Shown in pieces: positions 13,360 to 21,520 of a DNA stretch of 23,983 bases. The position numbers and the translations under genes are program-made. The DNA comes from a virus. The first letter of the stretch is position 1. Each line of letters starts with the position of its first letter. The stretch is taken from positions 1 to 23,983 of the IMG/VR virus record IMGVR_UViG_3300044825_002816; one strand, written 5' to 3'. The notes under the pieces are model-generated. The model was given only the letters and a program-made list of their open reading frames with translations. It searched no databases and was not told the origin of the DNA.

Positions 13360-14370
13360 TCAGTAGTCCCAGCGAATTCGTTGACGACTTTCTCTGATTC
13401 CAATGTGGACAAATCCTTTTAGTGCACCATATCCTAATGAGTAGCGCCAGTTTTTATTACACCAATCCTGTACGACATAGATATTGGCACCTTTAATGTA
13501 GAAATCAACAGCCCCTTTTGATGGTGCATTGTAAGTGTGCTCGCTGTTCTTGGCGCCACCAACTTGTGTGTTGATGGGTTCGGGTCGAGAGGCACTGGTA
13601 ATAATCAAAGGTTTATTGCCGAATGCACTGCGTACTTTTTCAAGGAACTCACAGATCTCTAATGCTGTATCACACTGATATTGCTTGGTAAAACGGCGTG
13701 CTTCCTGGTTAAGGGTTAACTCACCATACGTAATATTTGGCGTCACTTTAAATGTAAAGGGGCTCCAGGGATTGAAACCTGTTTTCTTATCTGGTTCTTT
13801 TGCTTGTTCAATGTTTCCTGGTGTTCCAAGCTGACGATCCATGATCTGGATTAGCTTGGTACTGTAATCAGGATCTGTAGCGTATTTTTCAACAACTAAA
13901 AGTTGAGCGCACTCATTACGTGTCTTGGCACGGTTGACACCTTTAAAACGACCAAAGTCTTTGTACCACCGATCTACTAGATAGAAAACACAAGTCTCAA
14001 GATCTGGAAAATCAATAAAACTATCGGTAATTGTGATCCATTTACCGTTGATAAACTCCTGGGTGCTGACAGCACTACCAGATCCCTTCAGACCAAATGC
14101 GTTGAAGGTGCCAGAGAAATGCTTGCCCCATCCTGATTCGAGTGCCCACTGAGCAGCGACACATTCAGGGAATTTTGCCCCGGCTTTTTTGGCAGCAGCG
14201 TACACACCGTCCCAGCTGTTTTCAATTTCTTGCTTTGTTTCCTTTCGATAACGCTTGGCAAATTCAGCCAAGGTTTCAGTCGATGTTGATTTCTGCAGCC
14301 ATTCCCAAGCTTCTTTCTGATGAGGTAATTCCTCATAAAACTTTGCAGCATCCGTAAGTTTTATCGTCAT
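13360..14370 (-). CDS. Two-domain endolysin: glucosaminidase plus M15-type peptidase
   Basis: The 336-aa product carries two peptidoglycan-cutting domains. Residues ~50-185 match the FlgJ-type glucosaminidase family, with catalytic Glu78 in VAAQWALESGWGKH, then AFGLKG (91-96) and YATDPDYSTKL (163-173). Residues ~218-325 match zinc D,D-carboxypeptidase-type M15 proteins: SASRPEPINTQVGGAKNSEH with His278, KGAVDF with Asp289, and GFVHIGIR with His322 as metal ligands. One domain would cut glycan strands and the other the peptide stems. It has no signal peptide or membrane anchor, so it needs a holin, or it acts in the virion during entry. I chose ATG 14370 over the preceding TTG. A small gene follows one base after its stop. 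A free-lysis endolysin is the simplest reading; a tail-associated lysin is possible given the nearby fibre genes. Confidence 0.9.
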   Translation of the reverse strand: MTIKLTDAAKFYEELPHQKEAWEWLQKSTSTETLAEFAKRYRKETKQEIENSWDGVYAAAKKAGAKFPECVAAQWALESGWGKHFSGTFNAFGLKGSGSAVSTQEFINGKWITITDSFIDFPDLETCVFYLVDRWYKDFGRFKGVNRAKTRNECAQLLVVEKYATDPDYSTKLIQIMDRQLGTPGNIEQAKEPDKKTGFNPWSPFTFKVTPNITYGELTLNQEARRFTKQYQCDTALEICEFLEKVRSAFGNKPLIITSASRPEPINTQVGGAKNSEHTYNAPSKGAVDFYIKGANIYVVQDWCNKNWRYSLGYGALKGFVHIGIRESRQRIRWDY

Positions 14371-14397
14371 CAATTTAGAGCTATTAAATAAACTCTA

Positions 14398-14409
14398 AAA
14401 CACGTGTTT
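14398..14409. other. 12-bp perfect palindrome before the endolysin gene
   Basis: AAACACGTGTTT is perfectly self-complementary, centred on CACGTG, and lies 28 bases upstream of the endolysin ATG (14370) in the 53-base gap. Two TATAAAT sequences follow on the plus strand. It could be an operator or half of a terminator for the upstream gene; there is no direct evidence for either. Confidence 0.3.
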
Positions 14410-14423
14410 ATAAATGTTATAAA

Positions 14424-14603
14424 TTAATTTTTTTCTTCCGTGAATTCTTCGTTTACTTTTGTTTCTTCTGGCGAAAAGTCTAGCGTTTCAATTAATTCAA
14501 CAATTAAATCACCGGCGTATTTAATTAGATTAAAATCTCCAGAGGCCCTGGCTGCCCCAAAAGAATTAATCGCAGAAATCAACTCAGATTTTTTGCAAGC
14601 CAT
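14424..14603 (-). CDS. Small helical protein (59 aa)
   Basis: The frame runs from ATG 14603 to TAA 14424. The product begins MACKKSELISAINSFGAARA and continues as helices (FNLIKYAGDLIVELIETLDF) to an acidic tail (SPEETKVNEEFTEEKN). I recall very similar short proteins in cyanophage genomes near tail or lysis genes, without a known function; this is memory, not a search result. A TGTTATACT extended -10-like sequence stands 22 bases upstream. It lies between the fibre cluster and the endolysin on the same strand. Confidence 0.65.
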   Translation of the reverse strand: MACKKSELISAINSFGAARASGDFNLIKYAGDLIVELIETLDFSPEETKVNEEFTEEKN

Positions 14604-14624
14604 ATTGAAGCAATAATTTCAAAC

Positions 14625-14633
14625 AGTATAACA
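14625..14633 (-). promoter_or_regulatory. Extended -10 promoter-like site before the 59-aa gene
   Basis: Read leftward the bases are TGTTATACT, an extended -10 element (TGnTATACT). The matching -35 region is poor. It would start a transcript about 15 bases before the ATG at 14603 and could drive the small gene and the endolysin. Confidence 0.35.
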
Positions 14634-14703
14634 AAAATCACCATCCTAAAACAGCGAATACTGAATATTTTTTAGTATATCAATAATGATTAGTGAGTAG
14701 GAC

Positions 14704-16062
14704 TTAGATGCCTGCCGCAGTTAAACGACCCTCCAGATCTTCAATCTTCTGAAGTGCTTCCTGCAACGCAGCCGTCAGCAACGGAACAAGCTTGGATTGG
14801 TCAATGCCTTGGTAAACGGGGTTACCTTCGTCATCAACTTCGTCCTTCGTGCCGGTGACGCACTCGGGGACGACTTCTTGCGCTTCGTGGGCAAGGAAAC
14901 CATCGACGGTCTTACTGGGATCAGCAATGAAGTTGAAGCGGTGAACCTGGAGTTGATTAACCCTATCTGTAGCGCCAGTTAGCGGGACAACGTTTTCTTT
15001 TAGGCGATAGTCAGATGAAGTGTTGTAGGAAGTAGATGACCCATTCATTTGAATAGAACCTACAACTCCGTTGCCATTCTGAAAAATGGCGCAGTTTTTT
15101 AAGCTTGTCAGTGCTGATTTGATTTTATAAACTGGCGCGTATATGCTGTCTGCCACAAAACCGCAAGCTTCCGTACCAACAAGATCCGCACCTGTGGCTT
15201 GCGGTGAGCAACTTACCGCTCCGCCATTGGTAATTCTGAGCGCCTCAGTTGGTGATGACTGGCCATCGCGTGTAACGGAGAACACTAGTCTCGACGGATA
15301 GTCATTTGTTCCAGTTGCTCCGTCGGCTTCACAACCTATGACTGCATAGTTAGAACCTACGTTGTCTCCAAAGATTATGTATCCCATTGCAGCGCCTGCT
15401 GTAAGACCGCTACTGGAGGTGTCCCTTTGAATTAAAATAATTCCTGGTTGACCACTAGAAAAACTATTGCCTTGGAATACAGCTCTTGCCGAGCCAGTGC
15501 TCGAAGACGTGCCAACTAACAACCTGCCGGAGCTGTCGATGCGGGCGCGCTCAGTGCTTCCTACGGAAAAGTTTATTGAGTTAGTAGTAGTACCAAACGT
15601 TTTAAGATCTAGTGTTTGGTTTTGATCGTAAGTCTGGATTGATCCGCCAGATGCTGTTGTAGCAATATCAATACCTTGTGTCCCATTACTAAAACTTCCA
15701 ACGTTGACGCTACCCGTCCCGCGTACATCTAGAGGTTTGCCCGGGCTAGTAGTGCCCAGACCTACCCTGTTATTCGTGGCATCAATGTAGAGCGTATTGC
15801 TGTCGATGTTTACATTACCGCTCGCATCAATCAGCAGTCGCTGAGAGGAGTTGGTCGAGATGGCTACGTTATTTGAGGAGGGTAGATAAAGTCCGTTTGT
15901 TGGAACAGAACTTCCGGTTGGAATAAAGCTGGCGCCACTTACTGTACCGCTTGCAGAAATATTATTAAAACTACCGCCAACGAGACCGCTTACAGACGTA
16001 CTGGCATCCAATCCACCAGACGTGTAAACAAGGGTATCTAATTTTATAATCCCGTATGGCAT
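14704..16062 (-). CDS. Tail fibre with C-terminal S74 self-cleaving chaperone
   Basis: The 452-aa product begins with the anchor-like region shared with two other fibre genes here (MPYGIIKLDTLVYTSGG). The middle is Ser/Gly/Thr-rich beta-repeat sequence with bacteriophage-fibre style motifs (NNRVGLGTTSPGKPLDVRG near 97-115). The last 103 residues form an intramolecular chaperone of peptidase family S74: SDYRLKENV starts at Ser350, with Lys355 five residues on, the same spacing as the Ser911/Lys916 dyad of phage K1F endosialidase. In that family the chaperone assembles the trimer and then cuts itself off before the Ser. The end (ALQKIEDLEGRL) is a short coiled coil. It is the last gene of the fibre cluster and is probably a host-recognition fibre. 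Confidence 0.88.
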   Translation of the reverse strand: MPYGIIKLDTLVYTSGGLDASTSVSGLVGGSFNNISASGTVSGASFIPTGSSVPTNGLYLPSSNNVAISTNSSQRLLIDASGNVNIDSNTLYIDATNNRVGLGTTSPGKPLDVRGTGSVNVGSFSNGTQGIDIATTASGGSIQTYDQNQTLDLKTFGTTTNSINFSVGSTERARIDSSGRLLVGTSSSTGSARAVFQGNSFSSGQPGIILIQRDTSSSGLTAGAAMGYIIFGDNVGSNYAVIGCEADGATGTNDYPSRLVFSVTRDGQSSPTEALRITNGGAVSCSPQATGADLVGTEACGFVADSIYAPVYKIKSALTSLKNCAIFQNGNGVVGSIQMNGSSTSYNTSSDYRLKENVVPLTGATDRVNQLQVHRFNFIADPSKTVDGFLAHEAQEVVPECVTGTKDEVDDEGNPVYQGIDQSKLVPLLTAALQEALQKIEDLEGRLTAAGI

Positions 16063-16113
16063 TTCTTTTGTGCTTTCCTATTAATTAGTTTAATTCAGGA
16101 TGCACATTTATTA

Positions 16114-16584
16114 TCAATTTGAACCAGGCTCAGGTGGCCACTGTACGTTCCAGGGGAAGCCAGCTTGCTGGGGGATCATACGCAAAGTTTCCCGATACAA
16201 TGCCCAGGCTGCTTTGCCGTCTGGATCCAGGGGACTGTCAGCAAGTTGGGTCCAATCGCAAGCAGCGAGCTTTTGGTTGCGGATCGAACGTACTTCAGCT
16301 GCTTTGTTATCCGTGCGTTCTGCAATTTCTTCTGGAGTTGCAGGCGTACTGATCCATTCCTCTACCCATTGGTCGCCTTGCTTAATGGCAGTGCGATCCA
16401 GGTTGACTGTGTAGTCGTAATCAGGTTGAGGAGTGGACTGTACAGGGTAAGCACCAAATTCTTCTGCAGTTTCATCACTGATGGTTTGCGTGAAGCTGGT
16501 ATTTGGATTGTCCAGGCGCAGATCCGTGAGCGTATATGGATAACGCTTCAGGGTGCCATCGGGATTGAGTAGGGTGTAAAACAT
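16114..16584 (-). CDS. Tail fibre assembly chaperone-like protein
   Basis: The 156-aa product ends with the pattern of phage tail assembly chaperones (Phage_tail_APC type): VRSIRNQKLAACDWTQLADS near 98-117, then KAAWALYRETLRMIPQ and FPWNVQWPPEP. The N-terminal half (MFYTLLNPDGTLKRYPYTLT) resembles a small beta domain found in such proteins. These proteins help fibres fold or attach and are usually not in the virion. Its ATG overlaps the stop of the preceding coiled-coil gene (TGATG at 16582-16586), and it is followed after 51 bases by the S74-domain fibre, its likely client. Confidence 0.82.
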   Translation of the reverse strand: MFYTLLNPDGTLKRYPYTLTDLRLDNPNTSFTQTISDETAEEFGAYPVQSTPQPDYDYTVNLDRTAIKQGDQWVEEWISTPATPEEIAERTDNKAAEVRSIRNQKLAACDWTQLADSPLDPDGKAAWALYRETLRMIPQQAGFPWNVQWPPEPGSN

Positions 16585-16835
16585 CAGGCTTCCTCTATTT
16601 CTTTGAGTTGATCAACGATGACATCACGGATGATGATGGTCTTGAGCTGCTCAGTTTTATGAGACTCAAGCATATCAATCAACTGATCTCGAAACTTCAA
16701 GATCTCAGGTTTGTCAGTGTGTTCTTTATTGATTTTAGCAATAGCACGTTCATAGTTATCAATATTGATCTGATAACCGAGGATTTCATCGTTGCGGGCT
16801 TCTACGGCGCCTTTTAGGGTTTCAAGCTTGTTCAT
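16584..16835 (-). CDS. Small coiled-coil protein
   Basis: The 83-aa product (MNKLETLKGAVEARNDEILG...) is almost entirely charged helix with heptad-like spacing, so it should form a coiled coil. No family is recognised. Its stop overlaps the ATG of the fibre assembly chaperone, so the two are co-translated and it may be a structural or assembly partner. ATG 16835 is preceded by AAGAG 14 bases away. A TTG at 16865 would extend the protein by 10 residues and lies at the position, relative to the 30-bp repeat at 16882-16911, that the ATG occupies in the two other genes following this repeat; that upstream start cannot be ruled out. Confidence 0.65.
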   Translation of the reverse strand: MNKLETLKGAVEARNDEILGYQINIDNYERAIAKINKEHTDKPEILKFRDQLIDMLESHKTEQLKTIIIRDVIVDQLKEIEEA

Positions 16836-16881
16836 GGAGATTGGTGGCTCTTGGTAAGTATACAAATAAAAAGTACGCCAG

Positions 16882-16911
16882 GGTTTCTAGTTAAGACAAT
16901 TCTAATAAATG
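16882..16911 (-). repeat. 30-bp intergenic fibre-cluster element, copy A
   Basis: Plus-strand sequence GGTTTCTAGTTAAGACAATT and ten more bases. It matches copy B at 27 of 30 positions. It lies in the 128-base gap between the propeller gene and the coiled-coil gene. Confidence 0.75.
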
Positions 16912-16963
16912 TTTTTAAAACAAACATTTTGAGCAAATCAATTATTGATTAAGGATAAATACT

Positions 16964-18082
16964 TCAAGCCGAAGAACAGAAAGCTATACTAGTTGCACCA
17001 AAGGTTAATGCTTGCGAAGGGTCATTGACTTTTGCTCCAAATCCTGTGCCAGAGTTGAAATTGTAAACAGAAATATAAGGTGAAGAATTATAGCCTATTG
17101 CAATAAGTTTTCCACTTGATGAAAAGTTCACAGAAAAACCAATTCCTGTTGGCAGGGTAGTGGGGTCTGCATATTTTGTGCCAAATCCTGTACTTGTATT
17201 AAAAGGATAGCAATATATGTAAGGACTTAAATCATAACCAAATACAACATCTGCACCATTAGGACTTATAGCAACATCTCTAGATAAGTTTCCGGTAGGA
17301 GCTCCCCCAGGCGTGGAATATAGGGTTCCAAAACCGGTGCCTGAAGTGTATCGATAGGCTTGAAAAGCTGAAATAGCTATTACGCTTCCGCTGAATGTAT
17401 TGCCTGAATTCGTTTGTAAAACAGCATTTCCACTAGTGTGAAAACGACACGCTTTTCCAGAAGCATTTAATGTGCCATTGGTGTATTTAGTTCCAAACCC
17501 TGTAGAAGAATTCCAGGCGTAGGCATCTATAGCCCTTGCCCCAATGGCCCCGCCATTGCTATATGCAATATCATTGCCACCAGGAGAGAAAGATACTCCA
17601 GATACGTTGCCAGTAGGAAAACTAGATGGATTTGAATACTTTGTTCCAAACCCAGTAGTTGAGTTCCATTGATATGCGTGTATTTGGCTGCCTGTGCCGG
17701 CAAATGGTTGATTTCCTAGAAGAACCGCATTGTTGTTGGGGTGGATGCTTATGTCAAAACATTGCGAGGCATCTGCGGGAAGCGTAGAGGGATTTGAATA
17801 TCTAGTACCAAATCCAGTGCCTGCTAAGTACTGATAAGCTACGCAAAAAGGGCTACTATCTACAGCCAATAAAATTGCATCTTTAGTTGGTGTGACTACA
17901 ATCTTATTTACCATTCCTGGTGGAAGGGTTGCAGGGTTTGAGTATCTAACTCCAAATCCTGCTGAAGATATTGGATAAGAATAAATATACGGAGAAACAC
18001 CTAAGCCTATGATTATGTCTTCTGCCGGTCCTACGGCGGCACCCGCTGCTCCCATCGCAACTCTTGTCGAAATAGGGTCCAT
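16964..18082 (-). CDS. Predicted seven-bladed beta-propeller protein
   Basis: The 372-aa product consists of repeats of about 45-55 residues. Each carries a junction of the type TGFGTKYSNPxxLP, then a beta-rich segment of the type VxFSPxGxxIxxG and SPYIxxYxWNSS. Seven GFG junctions are visible (the first SAGFGVRYSNP near residue 41, the last TGFGAKVNDP near 348). The N-terminal segment IIIGLGVSPYIYSYPI looks like the second half of a blade whose first half is the C-terminal SIAFCSSA, so the ring would close with a shared blade as WD40 propellers do. There are no catalytic motifs. It is probably a host-binding or fibre-tip protein, since it sits inside the fibre cluster, 3 bases downstream of a fibre gene. 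A Gly/Ala-rich N-terminal stretch (VAMGAAGAAVGP) may be the attachment. Confidence 0.78.
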   Translation of the reverse strand: MDPISTRVAMGAAGAAVGPAEDIIIGLGVSPYIYSYPISSAGFGVRYSNPATLPPGMVNKIVVTPTKDAILLAVDSSPFCVAYQYLAGTGFGTRYSNPSTLPADASQCFDISIHPNNNAVLLGNQPFAGTGSQIHAYQWNSTTGFGTKYSNPSSFPTGNVSGVSFSPGGNDIAYSNGGAIGARAIDAYAWNSSTGFGTKYTNGTLNASGKACRFHTSGNAVLQTNSGNTFSGSVIAISAFQAYRYTSGTGFGTLYSTPGGAPTGNLSRDVAISPNGADVVFGYDLSPYIYCYPFNTSTGFGTKYADPTTLPTGIGFSVNFSSSGKLIAIGYNSSPYISVYNFNSGTGFGAKVNDPSQALTFGATSIAFCSSA

Positions 18083-18085
18083 GGC

Positions 18086-18706
18086 TTATGTCGTGTAGTT
18101 AATCAAGGAAGACCCACGCCAACGGCTACCACCATCATCTGTTAAAAACATGAATAGGTGTGTCTTGCCTGTTGTGAGTGTTGGTGCGGTACCGCCGGGC
18201 CATTCTAAACCGCTGAACCAGGTAATCGTACCACTGGTATGAACCACTTCTAATGTAAAGGAATAAGCAGATCCAGAGGCTGGTGCATTAGATACTGTAA
18301 ATGTACTACTGCCTGTGATTGTTTTGATGTAGTAATTACCAGATGTGCAGTCAATGTTTAATGCAGAAACAGTTCTTGCAGTTGCTTGATAAGCGGCGCT
18401 CACGTTTAATTGACCAGATTCACTAACTGTTAAACGACTAACCCCACTGGAACTTAATCCAACTTGGTTTGTCGCTGGAGAATATAAACCGTTTTGCGGT
18501 ATACCAGAACCGGTGACAGTTATGCCTGAAGCGGTAACCAAATTAGAAATTGTTCCGCTTGTACCAACAATGTGTCCGCCGCTTACTGTACCTGTTGTTG
18601 TTACACCTGGGAATTGACCATTAAAAACACTACTGATTGTTGCAGTCGTATCCGTGCTATTTGAAGTATAGAGAATATAGTCAACCGCTAAAGTTCCGTA
18701 AGCCAT
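18086..18706 (-). CDS. Short tail fibre/virion protein with shared N-terminal anchor
   Basis: The 206-aa product begins MAYGTLAVDYILYTSNSTDT, the same N-terminal region as the fibre proteins at 14704-16062 and 21521-22165, including NGQFP and TTGTVSG. It also shares the following module GIPQNGLYSPATNQVGLSS with the S74 fibre. The C-terminal ~85 residues (TFTVSNAPASGSAYSFTLEV ... EWPGGTAPTLTTGKTHLFMF) form a beta domain that I have seen as the end of many marine phage structural proteins. There is no chaperone or enzyme motif. The N-terminus probably docks on the tail or baseplate and the C-terminus is exposed. Its ATG is 18 bases from the 30-bp intergenic element, with AAGAA as ribosome binding site. 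Confidence 0.75.
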   Translation of the reverse strand: MAYGTLAVDYILYTSNSTDTTATISSVFNGQFPGVTTTGTVSGGHIVGTSGTISNLVTASGITVTGSGIPQNGLYSPATNQVGLSSSGVSRLTVSESGQLNVSAAYQATARTVSALNIDCTSGNYYIKTITGSSTFTVSNAPASGSAYSFTLEVVHTSGTITWFSGLEWPGGTAPTLTTGKTHLFMFLTDDGGSRWRGSSLINYTT

Positions 18707-18723
18707 TTCTTAATTTATGCCAT

Positions 18724-18753
18724 GGTTTCTAGTTAAAACAATTCTAACCAATG
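18724..18753 (-). repeat. 30-bp intergenic fibre-cluster element, copy B
   Basis: Plus-strand sequence GGTTTCTAGTTAAAACAATT and ten more bases. It matches copies A and C at 27 of 30 positions each. It ends 18 bases before the ATG of the fibre gene at 18706 and fills half of the 64-base gap there. Confidence 0.8.
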
Positions 18754-18770
18754 ATTCAAAACACAGCATT

Positions 18771-19232
18771 TTAAATTTCTGTAGCAGACCAATTACTATA
18801 GGTTGTACTGGTAATATATGCGGCTAATTCATCGGTGGTATTAGTGGCTTCAATAGCTGTAATTTTTTCACCACATTTTTCGCGTACCAACTGACGATGT
18901 TCTTTTACATCCAGGGGTACAGCAATGCCGTTGTCTGCTTCGCGGATGACCATCCAATCACTTGGCTGAAGCAGTGTGTTGGCTGTAGTGCGTGTTTGAT
19001 CGCTCCACAATCTAACTAAATCTGTGTGATCTTTAGGAATTAAATTACCTTCGGAATCGTAGTTCCAGTAGAAGCGCTGGTCATAAGGTATTGGATCCGG
19101 AACTTCCGTAATTCCAATCGCCTCACGTTCTTCTAGGCTAGAAAGACGCAACCAATTTGCTGGATATTGAGTGCCATCAGGCGTTGTAAATGCAACATCT
19201 GGGCTTAGGGGTTTGCCGTCAAGAATGAACAT
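18771..19232 (-). CDS. Fibre-associated protein, assembly-chaperone-like
   Basis: The 153-aa product begins MFILDGKPLSPDVAFTTPDG and contains YPANWLRLSSLEEREAIGIT near 23-42, YDQRFYWNYDSEGN near 50-63, and TANTLLQPSDWMVIREADNG near 84-103. I recall similar proteins beside cyanophage fibre genes; the TAN.LL..DWMVIR part resembles the DW(T/M) motif of tail assembly chaperones such as the 16114-16584 product. I therefore suggest a fibre assembly role, but with less certainty than for that gene. It follows the large lectin-like protein gene by 19 bases on the same strand and is likely its partner. No signal peptide or membrane helix. Confidence 0.6.
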   Translation of the reverse strand: MFILDGKPLSPDVAFTTPDGTQYPANWLRLSSLEEREAIGITEVPDPIPYDQRFYWNYDSEGNLIPKDHTDLVRLWSDQTRTTANTLLQPSDWMVIREADNGIAVPLDVKEHRQLVREKCGEKITAIEATNTTDELAAYITSTTYSNWSATEI

Positions 19233-19251
19233 GGCTCGTTAGGTGGCTTGT

Positions 19252-21519
19252 TTACCTGGCACGAGCCAGGGAAAAGGGCGATTCGGCAAACGCGGCATAA
19301 ATGTAGGTAATGCCACTGCCATTGATATTGTTAAACGTGTCAGCTCGACATTTAAAGCCATTAGAAAGTAGGTCTAGCGCGGAGTTATTTGCATCTTCTG
19401 CATTTGATAGGTTAGCGTATAGCTGGTTAAATGTCTGATTGTAAGTGCTGCGAGTAGCATCAATTAACAACCAATGGCTGCCTGATGCACTAGATGCTTT
19501 AATCATCACCCACTTTGGCCTAAACCCGGTATAAACAAACGGCCCATCCGTGCTGCCGTTGCCGGTGTAGCTGCCAAAGGCGCTGTAGGAACTGACAGGG
19601 GCGAAGCAGTAGAGCAGATAACTCCCTGCCGAAGCATTTGACGAAGTAGAATTGCCAACATAAACCAAAGAAGATGTTGGTGAGGAGGTAAATAAATCTG
19701 CAGCACTTCCTGCAGCAATAGTTTCAAGACGTAAGAAGTTCTTTGATAGACTCGGCAAAGATAGATGCCAGACATTCCATGGTTCGGTTCCGGTATTTCT
19801 CCTCTTTTGTATAACCATGCCAATCGGCGCGTTTAGGCCATGTCCAACTGTTGCTCCATTGACACCATTTCCAGTGTAAGTGACTATTGAAAAACCTGCA
19901 CTTGCATTTGCTCTGACGCTAGAGGTGATATTGCCATCTGTGTTTGTTACGGTAGTGCTACCTGCATCCCAGGCCCAGCTCACATACGTTGCAGCATTTG
20001 TATTTACCTGCGCCAGTGTGCCTAGTGTAAAACCATTACTGTTAAATGCAGTCAGGCCGTTGTCGCTGGTAACTTCACCATCAAGGGTATTGCTCTCTAA
20101 ACGAGCCTGAGCACCACGCACACTGTCATACAGAGTGTGATCTGTAGCGGCAGAACGCGACTTAATCCAAACCAGATCAGGGTTAAAACCAAGTGAGCTG
20201 GTAGGTGTCAGCGTCGATCCAGTGCCTGTGTAGGTCACCACATCAAATACGCTACTAGGCTTGACTACGGGAAGAGGCAGGTTGGCCGTGCACAGCGCCT
20301 TGAAGCCACTGGGGGATGTTTCAACAAATGCTCTTTGTCCAGCATTGATTGAGGCTGTAACCCCTGAACCGGTACTTGCGTAAGGAAACCGAGTGCCTGT
20401 CAGGCCAGTAGTGATGCTCGTCCAGCTACCAGAATCAGTGATATTCTTGTATTCCAAAGCACCAGCAGTGCTGAGCTTAAAGCCATAAGTCTTGCCGTTG
20501 GCAATCGTCGTCGTGTTTGTGGTACCAGTGTCTGAGACAACTCCAGCAGTAGATGTTCCACCTGTGGATGTGATTTCCCAGTAAGCATCAAAGTTAAGAA
20601 GATTCTGGGTGCCACGCGCCGTGTCATTTGTGACATCCAGATTTCCGTTTGCTGCACTATCTCCGTTAATAAGTGGATTCCAAGTGCAGTAATTTCCCCT
20701 GACCTCACCGCCCACTCCGGTGTCAGTGCCGTAATTAGTGGGAACGTCTACTAGCGAATCATTGCCAGCACCAGCCGTAACGCTCAGGTTATTGGGCGTG
20801 AAATTATTGCCGTTGCCGCTCGTGTCCTTGCCCAGTGTCGTTGCGGTGTTGCTGCTGTTGTCCGCAAAATCAAGTTTGAACCCGTTGGTGCCGTAGGTAC
20901 CGCTGTAGCGCTTTGGTTGCCAGATGCCGTTGGTGTCAAATTCACCAAAGCTGGTAGGAGTTAATGCTTGGCCGTCTATTAGATAACTTTCAGCAAGATA
21001 CAAATTGGCCGGAGAAACCGCTGGTCCAGTAGACCCCATCGTGTGCTGAACCGTGTTATTAACATCAAAATCAGTATTCTGGTTTGGAAAAGTTCCTGAA
21101 AGCGTTTGCTGTATGCCGTTAACAAATATTTTTACTCGGTTTGAAGAAGTTGCCTGTGTTGTATCAAAAGAAAAAACAATGTGATACCAGGCGGATAAAT
21201 CTCTAAAGCTGCCAGCAGTAACAACGTTAATGGCGCCAAGGTTGGCGTAGATCTGAAGTGAGTTAGTTGTTGAATCAAAACCACAAAATAAACGTGTATT
21301 ACCATCTGTTCTGGCTGACAAAATAGCAGTTTCTTCACTTATTTTTGCACGTTTGACCCACCCCGCCCAGGTCCACGTCCTGCGGTTGCCAGCAGATGCA
21401 GGTGTTCTTGATAAATAAGCGGAGTCCGCTGAATTGAAACGCAGCGAACGTGAAATTTGATAGCCGGTTTGGGCTGAAGAACCCAAAAAACCTAATAAAT
21501 TACTAGAAATATTGGTCAT
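19252..21519 (-). CDS. Large LamG-type lectin-like tail protein with triplicated C-terminal domain
   Basis: The 755-aa product starts with a concanavalin/LamG-like domain (about 22-220): SLRFNSADSAYLSR, RRTWTWAGWVKR, WYHIVFSFDTT, VKIFVNGIQQ and NLYLAESYLIDG. This fold usually binds glycans. A linker (about 225-420) contains GKDTSGNGNNFTPNNL. The rest is three related domains of ~105-120 residues starting near 428, 547 and 650; each opens with YTG(T/N)G, has an (N/A/R)PxxVxIK-like strand, and ends with an aromatic strand (YVSWAWDAG, YLLYCFAPV, YIYAAFAESPF). Proteins with this plan are common in aquatic phage genomes, and a role in binding the host surface is likely. Its ATG is one base after the stop of the fibre gene before it (TAAAATG). 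No enzyme motif is visible. Confidence 0.78.
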   Translation of the reverse strand: MTNISSNLLGFLGSSAQTGYQISRSLRFNSADSAYLSRTPASAGNRRTWTWAGWVKRAKISEETAILSARTDGNTRLFCGFDSTTNSLQIYANLGAINVVTAGSFRDLSAWYHIVFSFDTTQATSSNRVKIFVNGIQQTLSGTFPNQNTDFDVNNTVQHTMGSTGPAVSPANLYLAESYLIDGQALTPTSFGEFDTNGIWQPKRYSGTYGTNGFKLDFADNSSNTATTLGKDTSGNGNNFTPNNLSVTAGAGNDSLVDVPTNYGTDTGVGGEVRGNYCTWNPLINGDSAANGNLDVTNDTARGTQNLLNFDAYWEITSTGGTSTAGVVSDTGTTNTTTIANGKTYGFKLSTAGALEYKNITDSGSWTSITTGLTGTRFPYASTGSGVTASINAGQRAFVETSPSGFKALCTANLPLPVVKPSSVFDVVTYTGTGSTLTPTSSLGFNPDLVWIKSRSAATDHTLYDSVRGAQARLESNTLDGEVTSDNGLTAFNSNGFTLGTLAQVNTNAATYVSWAWDAGSTTVTNTDGNITSSVRANASAGFSIVTYTGNGVNGATVGHGLNAPIGMVIQKRRNTGTEPWNVWHLSLPSLSKNFLRLETIAAGSAADLFTSSPTSSLVYVGNSTSSNASAGSYLLYCFAPVSSYSAFGSYTGNGSTDGPFVYTGFRPKWVMIKASSASGSHWLLIDATRSTYNQTFNQLYANLSNAEDANNSALDLLSNGFKCRADTFNNINGSGITYIYAAFAESPFSLARAR

Positions 21520-21520
21520 T

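Noticed and set aside
13359-13412. N-terminal extension of the 53-aa gene into the endolysin
   Set aside because: ATG 13358 lies one base after the endolysin stop, a normal junction; the extension would overlap by 53 bases.
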